Shown here: piece by piece, positions 1-9,913 of the stretch
Numbering within the stretch: position 1 is the first letter of the stretch
How the letters are laid out: every line of letters begins with the position of its first letter
From: Phlebiopsis flavidoalba
Lineage: Eukaryota > Basidiomycota > Agaricomycetes > Polyporales > Phanerochaetaceae
Assembly: GCA_035772785.1 (NCBI GenBank)
Contig: JAOCPU010000014.1
Coordinates: 434,001-498,000 of the forward strand
Reading direction: 5' to 3'
DNA length: 64,000 nucleotides
Translations under genes and position numbers: made by a program
The notes under the pieces: generated by a model
The model's input: only the letters and a program-made list of their open reading frames with translations
The model's database searches: none
Told to the model about the DNA's origin: nothing

Positions 1-330
1 AAGTACCTGATGCGACTCCTAGCTTGATAGTGTCATTTCGTCGAAGGCTGGATCTGCTGCGACGGCTTCCACTGCGCTCTACTCTTGTACTTCTTTTGGC
101 GAGCTACGAGACGCTTTGAAGGCCAGGCCGTCTGAAAAGTTCCCCCTTCCACGTACCGCCTCATCGGACCTTTCAAAGCAACGCCGCCGACCTCAGCCAT
201 TTGGACGTCTCGCAAGGCGATGCAGCTGGTACGCGGTGCATCGAAATTGTCGAACAGGCTCCCAGCAGGCCGACCAGTACCTTACCAAACCAAGACAGCG
301 AACCCATGACATCTCGACCTAGCAGCGGAC

Positions 331-1121
331 TTGGCGCCCGCGGACTCGGGCTTAGAAAATATGCAAGCCTGGACTTTTGAGCTCGATACCGTCGTCTCTC
401 TGGAGCCTGATCTGGACCGCAGTCGCAACCTTGATGCTACTGAACATCGCCGTTTCCTGGATCCTAAGGCCGCTGCAGGGGAATCGAAAAGACGCGTCTC
501 TTTCGCGGAAGCCTTAGCCAGTACTAGCCCCACGGACACTCTTTCGCCGGACTCTGCCACCCTTGGTGCGCCGACAAGCCCATGGAGAAACCTCAGCAAG
601 TATTACTCGCCGAATCCCAACGTGAACAAGCTGAGAAAGCGCCGAACTGAGAGCACGGCCTATTCTGTCGGCTTCCCCTGCCCTGCAAGAGAAAGTGGAC
701 CTCCCGGACGGATTGCAGCAAATTGGACTCGGGATTGGCTACACGCATGCCGGCGCAGCGAAGAACAAGTTCAGACTAGACGGGACCCCCAAGGAGGTCG
801 CTTTCGCTTGGGACGGGCGTGGCGAAGTGTACTGCGCTCTTGTCGAATATACGCCGGGGAATGTCTGGACCGGATGCGACTATGCCCGATGAGGGGAGAA
901 CGAGCGAGGAAAGCGACGCGATGGAGGCGGTGATGCGGGAGATGTATGGCTCCGCGTGGAATGCAGACGCGGTGTCGGATATCTCGCTGGTGGTGAGTTC
1001 GCACGAGGAGCAAGCTCGAGGAGGCATGCAGGGAGAGTTTTACTCTGTTGACGGAGGTGTAGATGAGATGGGGTCTACTCTGAGGCTAGTACAGAGTGCT
1101 GATGCCGGAAACCCATTTTAG
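331..1121 (+). pseudogene. Remnant of an unrecognised conserved fungal gene
   Basis: Coding-like sequence continues through three frames. Frame 1 (331 to about 650) is serine/proline-rich and contains a 'SKYYSPNPNV' stretch. Frame 2 (about 640-892) contains 'LPDGLQQIGLGIGYTH'. Frame 3 (about 870-1121) has an acidic segment with 'AVMREMYGSAW' and ends 'GSTLRLVQSADAGNPF' at a stop. The switches look like one-base indels rather than introns, since no matching GT-AG pairs were seen. The glycine-rich motif followed by an acidic C-terminus recalls uncharacterised agaricomycete proteins, but I cannot name a function. The start is uncertain and may lie upstream of 331. Confidence 0.4.
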
Positions 1122-1433
1122 TGAAGCTAGAGTTATGTTGTACTCTGGAGGACCCTCATACACTCCTTTCGCCAACCCTACCGTGTGTTTTACCTATTTG
1201 GTGCCCGCTCAAAACACTGTGTGAGCCGTCGCCTGCACGTCGTGAAATCAGGACGGGTAGCGATCAAGTAAGACGCTTGCCCACTATACTTACCCCTGAT
1301 TAGCCGATTCTTCTAACTGGATAAGAGCCGGAAATACGACAAGGTGGCCATGCCAATATGTCCGTCCATCCCGAAACAAGTTTCTAATTTGCTACTAATA
1401 CTAAAGTACATCGCGTGCACGAAGAGTCTTCAA
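1122..1433. other. Intergenic, no gene seen
   Basis: This stretch lies between the end of the upstream remnant and the stop codon of FunK1 copy A on the opposite strand. The two genes converge here. No reading frame, repeat or RNA gene could be supported. Confidence 0.5.
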
Positions 1434-3689
1434 TCAGAGTCCAAGCCTACGCTTCTTGCTACGCGTAAACGGTGCTTCATATTCTGTAATAGCCCGCTAT
1501 TCGTCGTCTTCTCTTAGGAAAAGGATGTTCAGAATTTCCGGGCGTATCTGGCGTGGCTGAACATGGGTGCTGGCGTCGATGGTCGCTGCAGGTGGCCTGC
1601 AAGTGGAGGTAAACGTCTAGGCAAGAGTCCGGAAGATCATTGTTCGCAATACCCAGGTTCGAATCCCGTTCATGGGGGAGTTTGAGGACCCCCGTGTATT
1701 TTCCAAGCCAAAAAGCAGGATTAGTAGCTGTTTTGAGAGCGTCCGTGGCCCAAGTTGCTTGTAAAGCCTTGTGTTGATTGCGGAGAGAGATTTTGTCTTC
1801 CACTGCGTGGTGAAATTTTATCCATACTGTTCGTGAATCACAGATCAAGTCGCGAAGGATCGGGTTCTTGAATTCGAAGGCGTCCAGACCATTGCTTCTC
1901 CGAAGCCAGCCCTCCTTGAGGCTGCCACCTATTCTGCGCCCCATCCGAGTCGATTTCCTTGCCAGTCGAATACATAATGGGGAATTTCTTGACCGGGGAA
2001 CGCGAACAGCTGCATGGAACCGAGAAGAAGCACCCAGTATAAACTTTCCAGATCGTCAACAATGTTTGTGAAGTTTTGCTGGATTGGAGAGCAAGGGAAC
2101 AGACATGAATCGCCAGGTACCACCCAGCAAAGTCAAAATCATTCGGTGCAACATATACACACGAATGAACAAAACTTACGCCTCCTCGCGCCAGATCGTG
2201 TTTGGAACCAGCATGATCCCAATCGTTTAATATTCCCCGACCTGCCGTTGCTATCGATCATTACGTTTTCCAATACTGAGACCTCGGTGGAGAAGTCCGG
2301 CCTTTTCATACGCTTCAAAGATAGCTGTCCAGCACGAAGTCAGTTACGATTGCGCACTCGTATAAACGGTTCTTACCCCTTTAGTACATCATGAAGCACT
2401 TGCACAAATTCCACCACGTGTAGTGCGCTCTCTATTGGATAAGCAATGTCTTGCACAATACGATGGTGAATGTACCGATTGTAAGAGTAGTACTCGTCTT
2501 CCACAATTGCATATGTTTGTGTAGATGTTTCTTGTAGCACCTTATTTGTAGACTCCACATCACCGCCATACAAGACATTCGGGATGTGAGGTATGTTGTG
2601 CTCCTTGAGATGACCGTACGTCTGAGACTCGACGAGCAAGTTTGGATGGTCTAGACGCCACGTGTCCTTGAGGAAGACCAAGCGCTGCTCCTTGAGATCG
2701 TAAGCAATGTAAGCTCGAGTAGCACGTCCGAATACGTGACCGGAGTCAGACAGGGGTCGCCCGATTATAACCTCCGTCGACTTTTCCCCGGAAGCGTCAA
2801 CAACGGACGTGAATCTTCCATGCGTGAATCTTCCATGCCGGCCACTCTTCGTCTCCTCTACCAGCCGTTCAGCGTTGGGTAGAGTGCGCGTGTTTCGTCG
2901 GAGCCCCATGTTTAGCTTCAGTCTTCATGCTCTTGATAAAATCGCGGAGGGCGGTCTGGAACAGTTTTTTTTTTCTTTGGGATTGGCTTCGGTGACTGTG
3001 GAATCAAGTCCTCGCTGTTCGTCCCGTCAAATGAGCAAATCGCCAAACGAATTCGGAGAGTATGTGCGGATTGTTGCGATGTAGTCGAAACGCTCAGTTG
3101 AAATTGCGCCTGAGCGGTCCCAGCGAATGAAACGAGCCCAGCGGCCAAAAACGACGAGTTGCAAAGAGAAGACACGGTGTCGACGAGTGAACTGCAACGC
3201 AGCGTGGGTAACCAGGGATTCGCGAAAGACGGTTACTGGCAGGGGAGGGATTCTCGAACAGCCGAGCTCATACTGGGAATATTCGGAGGCTAATTTCAAG
3301 GATGGGGATTGTGAGTAGGTCGTAGAAGGAGCTGGCGATGAGGGTGGAGTCATTTCGTCATCGGGGTCGGTGAATGGATCTGCCTCACAGCTAGTGTGTA
3401 CTTCAATATCAAGAACAGATGTCGCATAGTCGTAGGCCTCGACAATATCAACCTTCCTCGTCTTCTTTCGAGAGATCGGGGTTGTTTCCGAGCCGCCAGG
3501 GCAGGAAATTGGCCATAGTTGGACTTGGACGTGACATCATCATCACCATCCATGTAGCTAGACTCGTTATTACTACTAGAGGTCACGGTAACTTGACTTT
3601 TCCGTTGTTTCCTCGACCGCGTCCTGAAAAGGCGCATTCCAGGACAAGCCTTGGAAGTGTTGATAGCTTGCATTACGATTTATGAATAA

Positions 3690-6600
3690 TAAATCGTTTC
3701 CAATGCGTGTTTGGGTATTGGGGATCTCTTCCTAACCCAAAATTTCGTCGAAAGCGTGGGAAAAGCGTGAATTTTGTTACCGTTCGATTCAAAATTGAGC
3801 GTCTCTTGGGCGTCTGCCAACCTTAACCCTAGTGGGTTCCAATACAAATTTGAATCAAAACTTGTCCGATTTTCTGACATTGTCGTACATGGATCTGGCT
3901 CTGAATATTGCTACTAACTATGCAGACCCCTAAAAAATACCCCCCGGTCAAGTTGTTACGCTAAGCGCGCCCTATGTTTTCAACTCCTCCTGCTGCTCGC
4001 ACAAACTTCGACGAACTTTCGTTCCAGAATTAGCGCCCAGTCTGTTCGCCACCTTACCTTGCGAAGGACATCCTCTTTGTTGTTAGTGGGTATTTAGTAA
4101 CATCTGAGTCATTTCTATTTGCCACAAATGTATAATAAATTAGCCTCTGTATTTCTGTAAACATCCTAATCGACGTAAATGTGTGCATGTTTCCGCGTTT
4201 TGTCGAGTTTTGGCGTTCTCCCGCGCGCCACAAATGGTTTTGATCGCTTCCGCCGCACACCTACCACCACCGCGCAGCGAGCGCCACTGCACGACGCGTG
4301 TCCGCCCTGCTCTCTCGCTCTCTCCCTCACTCTTGCGCCCATGCTCTTCATGCGCACACCCCTGATTCGCCACCTCATGCACCCGGCATTATTGCGCGGC
4401 AGCAAGCGACTTCTTTCGCTGCCTACCTCTCGCTGATCCTCCAGGGTGGGCTCGTCCGCGCGCACGCCGCCCTTGCACGCTTCGCCCCCACGCTGCTCTC
4501 ACCCTTCGACCTCGCGGTCACGTCTTCACAAGAACAAGACGGTCATGCCGTCACGCCGTCGCAAGAAGACGACCGACCCGGGACGACACTTTCCGCGTGC
4601 ACGTCGACCTCGCCCTCCTACCTCGCGCTCGCGCTCCCACAGTCACACCCGTGGCACGATCTCGCGCTCTCTCGACCTCACATGCCCAATTGACACCCCA
4701 AACGAGCCCGCCACACGAGGAGCGGGCTCCAAGACCCGACCTCGGACGACCGTGCCATGACGAATTTCACAAAGTCCGCGGCGCAAGGCCTGTTTAGCCG
4801 CGCAAGATGCACGTGTGGTGGAGGGGGGTTCGTGGTGCGACTGGGATGGAGATAGTGAAGAACTAGAGACGACGGGGGCCGAGATGTGAGCAGGGATAAC
4901 ACATGACGCCCGGTCCATAAGGCAATTCCACAAACGGCTGCCGCACGTCCAAAAAGGTTTTCAAGATGCGGCGTGCACCATGACGGTGCGTTGTGTGTGT
5001 TTGCGAAAGGATTTGTCACGTGCGAGACATGGAGGAGAGGTAGAACTAGAGACAAAAGGTAAAAAAAGGTTAAGCACAATTTTCCGGAGGACAAACGGCA
5101 CACTCACCATAAGCTCACAGAGTCCCCACACGAGGATCCCACAAGTCCTGTGCTGTCAGGACGAGCCGCGCACGACACGGCGTGCCCCAGAACCCCTCTA
5201 ACCACACCGCGGCACCACCCCGCCCCGCCCTCGACGTCGCACCCACACAGCTCAAACACATTGCGCATGACGCGGACAGACCATCGCCTCTGTGGGCCAC
5301 CACCTTGCTCACGTGGCGTCGAACGTCGTCTCGGCACGCGACGCGCACTACGATTCCGCGTGCGAAACGGCCGCTGGGATGCTCGGGAAATCTCCAGGAC
5401 ATGGCGCGCACCATGCCAGTGCGTCGCGCGTGTTTGCGAGTGAACGGGAGGGGCAACGGGGCGCGGGACGGCGGGGAGGGATCTGTCGAGCGTGGGACAC
5501 TAACAGGGTGTGCCTCACGAGGGACAAGGCAAGTACGGTGCATCTGCTTCGAACGAACGTCACGCTCACTGTTGACTATAGCGGAGTTTTCAAGGCCGTG
5601 ACGACGCCAGGTTTGAAGGTCGAATAGTCGGCGTCCTTATGTGTTGCACGGGACATTTTGTGTCACGGCCATAGGAAGCCCGAATACATACCGGTCCTGT
5701 GGGTGCCCGTTTGGAGACGAACCGAATACGAGAAGAATGGACCAACGGAACCCACCTAGAGTGCGACGGTCGGCGCCGTACACGTCTCCCACGGTGTGGG
5801 CAAGCACGAGCGCGCGTCGTACACCGTCCCCCTTAGTGTCCGGTCAGGGGAAGAGGCAAAACGAAAGCAAACGAAGACCTACGTGGCGGCGGGCTTGCAA
5901 CCGACCAACACTGACAGGTAACACGCGGCAGGCGCACGACGAACAAGTTGTGGTGCGCTACGCTGTATTGAATATGCTATCCCAATGCAATAGCAAGAGG
6001 CGGGCGGTCACTCACGTGAACTCACAACGCGGCTATGTGGTTGCAACAAAGACCTTGCGCATACATGCGCCACGAAGACTATAAATCCAGATAAGTATGT
6101 CACCATTCCATACTTAGATTGGTTCTGTTTACTCTGCTGTTCATCTACTTACTCGTTATGTGTTGACAGTTCAATGAGGGCGGGTGTTGGTTGAAACTCC
6201 GTCGCATGCACTCATCCACAGCTCGCGAGACAGCAATGGCGTCACAAGTGGCCGTGAGGTCATCACACTCGAAAAATGACAGGGCCACAGCAAATAGACA
6301 TGAGCGCACGGCGGGGCGTGCCACGCCACCGGGGTGACATCGTGAAGCGGCGGGGGATGCTTTGGTCAACCCGTCCCTCACAGGTGCATTGGTAAGTGTA
6401 CGAGACATTCCATTGGTTAGTAACTGCCGCCTTCCTCGCATGTCTCAAACGCGCGAGTGATGACTATTACTACAAATTGAACCATGTACATAAATCTACG
6501 CAACACAATAAATACATTTCACATAAAGGGCGAGATATGTGCTTGAGGTCGCGTTTGGTTTTATCGACGGCAATCGAGTTTTGGGGTGAGGGCCCCAGGA

Positions 6601-6864
6601 GTGCTCGTCGAGCGAGACGACGAAGCGACGAGGCAATGAACCAGCGGGGCTGCAAGGAACGCCGCATCGTATTGGCGGGCTCCATGAGTGTGCGGCGATG
6701 ACGACGACTCAAGCTCACATTCCGTTCACTGGCACATATCAGCGCCAGGGCCCAGCGCGCCGCGCACGAGCCGAGCGCAGCTCGGCGAGGAGCGCGCCCG
6801 TTTGAGCACCATCGTGAGTGCTGCTTGATAGATATGGGAAGTAAGTACTCCAAATTGTGTGCAT
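3690..6864. other. Foreign GC-rich segment between exons of FunK1 copy A
   Basis: About 3.2 kb separates exon 2 from exon 3 of copy A; in copies E and K the same intron is only about 50-65 bp. From 4200 to 5900 the sequence is very GC-rich. Many overlapping ORFs on both strands have arginine/proline-rich low-complexity translations, as expected from base composition rather than coding. A 12-bp motif CGATTTATGAAT at 3676-3687 recurs inverted at 6871-6882, next to the two breakpoints. No transposase, reverse transcriptase or other domain was recognised. It could be a non-autonomous element or a rearrangement. Confidence 0.45.
4971..5470 (+). repeat. Degenerate direct repeat inside the GC-rich insert
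   Basis: About 70 bp at 4971-5040 and 5401-5470 resemble each other. Both carry a 'gcaccatg' core followed by 'gtgcg' and 'gtgtttgcga', with the copies offset by roughly 430 bp. The similarity is imperfect and was read by eye, so the unit length is uncertain. It hints that the insert contains an old, decayed duplication. Confidence 0.3.
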
Positions 6865-7093
6865 AGAATGATTCATAAATCGGTCGAGCCAGAAATGGCC
6901 CACACCCGCTAGTCTTCAACATCAAAGCCTGAGTGATAATGAATCACAGTAATTATGATACACATACCAAGGCTTTACACATATCAGGAATTTGACTTTT
7001 GAGAGTCACCTTCGAGAAGTCCGCGTATGGTGCGGCCCTCGAATCAACACCCGTAGGTTTCATGAAGTCCTCTAAGAATCGGTCGGGCTGCAT

Positions 7094-8890
7094 AGGGCCT
7101 ACAAACCGGCCAGTCGGTGTATGCATTATCGGGAGGAGAAAGCGGAGAAGAAGATCTGTAAGGGTGAGAGTTGTAAGCGTCTCACCTGGTGGTGGCCAAA
7201 CAGCAAGTGGTATCTCGAGCGGAGACTGAAAAACGGCTGCTGGAATTCTAGCGCCGCGACCAAATGATCCTCTTTGCGAACCCCGTCCGAGTCGCTTCTC
7301 CTAGGAGTACGTTCACTCACACGTGAAAGTAGGCGGGGGTCCTTTGTTCGTGCGACAAGTGGTCTGAGCTTGAATGGAGATCGTCCAGACTTCGATGAGG
7401 AGTGAATGTGACATCAGAAGAATTGACACCCACTCAGTGCCACGATTGATCGAGCAATATCTGTCCTCGTAGATTGACGTAAATCGCACACCAACAATCA
7501 ACTATTAACCAGCAACTCCGGGGGTTTCTAGAGCTTTTCACTTATCCTTAGGTGCTAAGAAGACGTGTGAGCCTAAATCGACAAGTATCAACGGAAAGTT
7601 TATATAGTCACGCACATATCCATCCATCCGTACGAGATGGGTTCGTTGTGATAATTGAGGCTCTGATATTGGCTCGGTGAAGATGGCGCAAACAGTACGA
7701 GAGAAACGGGTTTTCTGCTTACTGCTGGTTTCCAGTGTCTCAGCTCGGCCTGAGCCCAGTAATTTTCCAACGACATTGGATCGTTCAACTCTGAGAGTAA
7801 GTAACTAGCAGCGTGAAGTCGACTGCTGTGACATGAGGGTTGACTGCGCTGAGTATGCAATGAGTGTATGGAGTACAGGCTGCGCGGAGTTTGATAGAGA
7901 ATATTACAAGATATACTAGACACCAGACACTGAGTTTGCACTCACTGGCGAGTATCTGCGTGCTTGTTTATCGACGTCGCTGAGGGCTTGAATCCCGTTT
8001 TCCACCGCGCAGAAATGGAGATATAGTACTTATATCACGTCACGAGCACTTCTCATGTTGTTGGTACGTATGAGGATTATGGCCCTGCTACCGTTACATA
8101 CCTCTCGTATTTCAGTCGTCCCTCTCGTCGTCCTCTTTCGTCCGATAGTGTTGGGCCAAACCGGAACATGTAGGGACACACAACTCGGAAGCGCTGGGGA
8201 CCGGACGTGACAAGATCATCTAGACGCTCTTGGGCTGAACCTGGCCGTGGGGTGCACACGCCACCCCAGCACGCCACGCCTTAAGTTTTGGGCACTTCCC
8301 TGTGATGACTGGGCACCCCAGTTGAGCTCTCAAATAATCCAAGCAGGTCCCGAAATACAGAGTTTTATTCTCCTAGGCTGCCGGTAATGCAGCCCTCTAG
8401 TATGCGTCTGAGTACAACATGACCTTGAAGGTTTAAAACAAGTCCAACTTGAACCCGCACTACGTGGGCATCACGACTCATGTCAGTCCTGTCATCCATG
8501 CTCCACACACTGCGGGGAGTAATATCATATACAAGCAAAGCATTGGCGTATACACTTCAAGCTCAGTCAACATTTTTTGGACGTGAGTGGTCAGACTACA
8601 AGGATTCGGGAGAATACAATGAGTCTATGAAGCCAACTATAGTCATAGCCCGCGCTTCTTACCGCGAGTGAGAGAAGAAGAAACATATAATTCGTTGACC
8701 TCAGCTCGTCGCTTTCTGCCTGTGTGGTGAGTTGGCGGGTTATTGACGAGACCACGCATCGGAGAGCCATGTTGACTTGAATCCCGCGCGAATTTGACCG
8801 ATGAGAAAGCATCTGGCGGATGTTCCGAGGATAGCGCAAGTGCCTGAACAGTCGACGCTTCATGAGTAGCGTGTAGAAGCTGGATGACTG
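7094..8890. other. Intergenic, no gene recognised
   Basis: About 1.8 kb upstream of FunK1 A. Only short ORFs (under 115 codons) occur, on both strands and without recognisable motifs. The promoter of copy A should lie just above 7093, but no convincing core element was identified. Confidence 0.4.
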
Positions 8891-9029
8891 ACTTGAGGTT
8901 AATCTCCCACCGCATCGTCCCATGCCTTTTCGACTCCGCTGTGATGGCTCGCGTGGTTTTGGCGCTTAGATTACTTTGTAGTCGTGGACGACGCGGCCCA
9001 AGGGCCGCAAGGAGGATATACCCAACCCA

Positions 9030-9295
9030 AAACCACCTAAAAAAACCCTAAACATTAAGCCCAAAACACTAAGCCCTAAGCCTTAATCACCCTAAGCCCC
9101 TAAAAGAGACCCTAAACCCCTAAAAGAGACCCTAAACCGTTAAAAAAAACCCTAAACCACTAAAAGAAGAAACCCTAAACCACTAAAAAAAAACCCTAAA
9201 CCGCTAAAGAAAAACCCCTAAACCGCTAAAAAAACCCTAAACCGTTAAAAAACCCTAAACCGCTAAAAAAAAACTCCTAAACTACTAAAAATACT
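9030..9295. repeat. CCCTAA-rich (telomere-like) minisatellite
   Basis: The hexamer CCCTAA, the C-strand of the TTAGGG telomere repeat used by many fungi, occurs about ten times. It sits in units of roughly 18-24 bp of the form CCCTAAACCGCTAAAAA, with A-tracts of variable length. Units are not the pure tandem hexamers of a real telomere. This may be a telomere-seeded satellite or a chance sequence class within the inverted-repeat element. Confidence 0.7.
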
Positions 9296-9354
9296 AAGTC
9301 GTCAGCCCTTTAGCGGCGCGCTCACGCGCCCCGCGGGAGAAAAAAAATTACATT

Positions 9355-9425
9355 GCCGCGAGTCGAACCAACAACTTAGGTCCTCATCGAGAGCCGCGCA
9401 TAGCCGATAGACTACAGCACCGCTT
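9355..9425 (-). other. tRNA-like sequence (possible SINE head or tRNA relic)
   Basis: Read on the minus strand, the segment has an A-box-like stretch 'TGTAGTCTATCGGCTA' and, about 40 bp downstream, 'GGTTCGACTCG', close to the RNA polymerase III B-box consensus. The acceptor, anticodon and T stems do not pair well, so it is not a functional tRNA. It lies inside the right half of the inverted-repeat element. Confidence 0.25.
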
Positions 9426-9553
9426 GAATTTGCCCGCTTGATGGAATATAAATCCTTTATTTTGGGGCCGTGAGCCTACCGCGCGGCTCCATCAGCGCGG
9501 AGTCGAAAAGGCATGGACGATGTGGTGGGAGATTAACCTCAAGTTGGAGACTG

Positions 9554-9913
9554 CCCGAAGACTGCCACGCCATGCAAGATTCGCTGACTGATTACTTCCA
9601 CTACACTTTCTTTGTATTCAGTCGTAATATATACATGCCCCCAATATTCTCTCAATGCCTATAAGCCCTTAAGCTCGGCTTGAGCTTCAGGAGACAGGGT
9701 TGCCTCTCAGCTGTCGCTCAGTCGTGTATTTTGAGCGCCAATAACTGGTGTTCGAGGTCCGCATCACGCCATCAACTTTGCTTCGGCCACGGGAGCATCA
9801 TTGTGAACATGGTCTCTCCTTAACTCAGTCACTCACCTTCACCTTCCTCGTGGCTACCCTTCTACATCGCCTCAACTATGCCAACGTCAGGAGATGGATA
9901 CTTCGTTGGCGCC
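9554..9913. other. Intergenic, upstream of FunK1 B
   Basis: No gene is recognised. This is the presumed promoter side of FunK1 copy B, immediately beside the inverted-repeat element, which may therefore influence its expression. Confidence 0.35.

Larger units (their letters stand above)
1434..7093 (-). pseudogene. FunK1 fungal-type protein kinase, copy A, split by a 3.2-kb insert
   Basis: FunK1 (Pkinase_fungal) proteins are predicted protein kinases strongly expanded in basidiomycetes; their substrates are unknown. Exon 1 (7093-6968) encodes 'MQPDRFLEDFMKPTG' and ends 'DMCKAL'. A 39-bp intron (GTATGT...CAG, 6967-6929) leads to exon 2 (6928-6866), which ends 'IYESF', the family's 'MYEPF' position. 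The rest of the gene resumes near 3673, beyond foreign DNA. In order follow: a 'VDIVEAYDYAT'-like segment, 'GRWARFIRWDRSGAISTE' (3353-3027), the N-lobe with 'YIAYDLKEQRLVFLKDTW' (2909-2373), the catalytic loop (2290-2281, HRG instead of HRD), 'LNDWDHAG' (about 2232-2209), 'DDLESLYWVLL' (about 2060) and a basic end 'TRSKKRRLGL' before the TGA at 1434. Several frameshifts occur, one in the loop itself. Family identity is secure; activity is improbable. Confidence 0.85.
8891..9544. mobile_element. MITE-like inverted-repeat element with target-site duplication
   Basis: The left end (8891-8950) and right end (9485-9544) form a terminal inverted repeat of about 57 bp, beginning ACTTGAGGTTAATCTCCCAC, with only about five differences. 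The element is flanked by TGGATGACTG (8881-8890) and TGGAGACTG (9545-9553), near-identical apart from one base, as expected for a 9-10-bp target duplication. Long inverted repeats plus 9-10-bp duplications fit Mutator-like non-autonomous elements; hAT elements (8 bp) are an alternative. No transposase is encoded. The interior holds a CCCTAA-rich minisatellite and a tRNA-like stretch. Confidence 0.7.

Noticed and set aside
1640..1700. tRNA-like 'GGTTCGAATCCC' on the plus strand
   Set aside because: It falls inside the C-terminal coding region of FunK1 A, and no cloverleaf can be drawn; probably coincidence.
4166..5601. Many overlapping ORFs of 60-142 codons on both strands
   Set aside because: They lie in very GC-rich DNA, overlap in all frames, translate to Arg/Pro/Ser-rich low-complexity text and show no motifs or introns.
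9030..9295. A true chromosome end (telomere)
   Set aside because: The repeats are interstitial, irregular in unit length, enclosed by inverted repeats and flanked by normal sequence on both sides.
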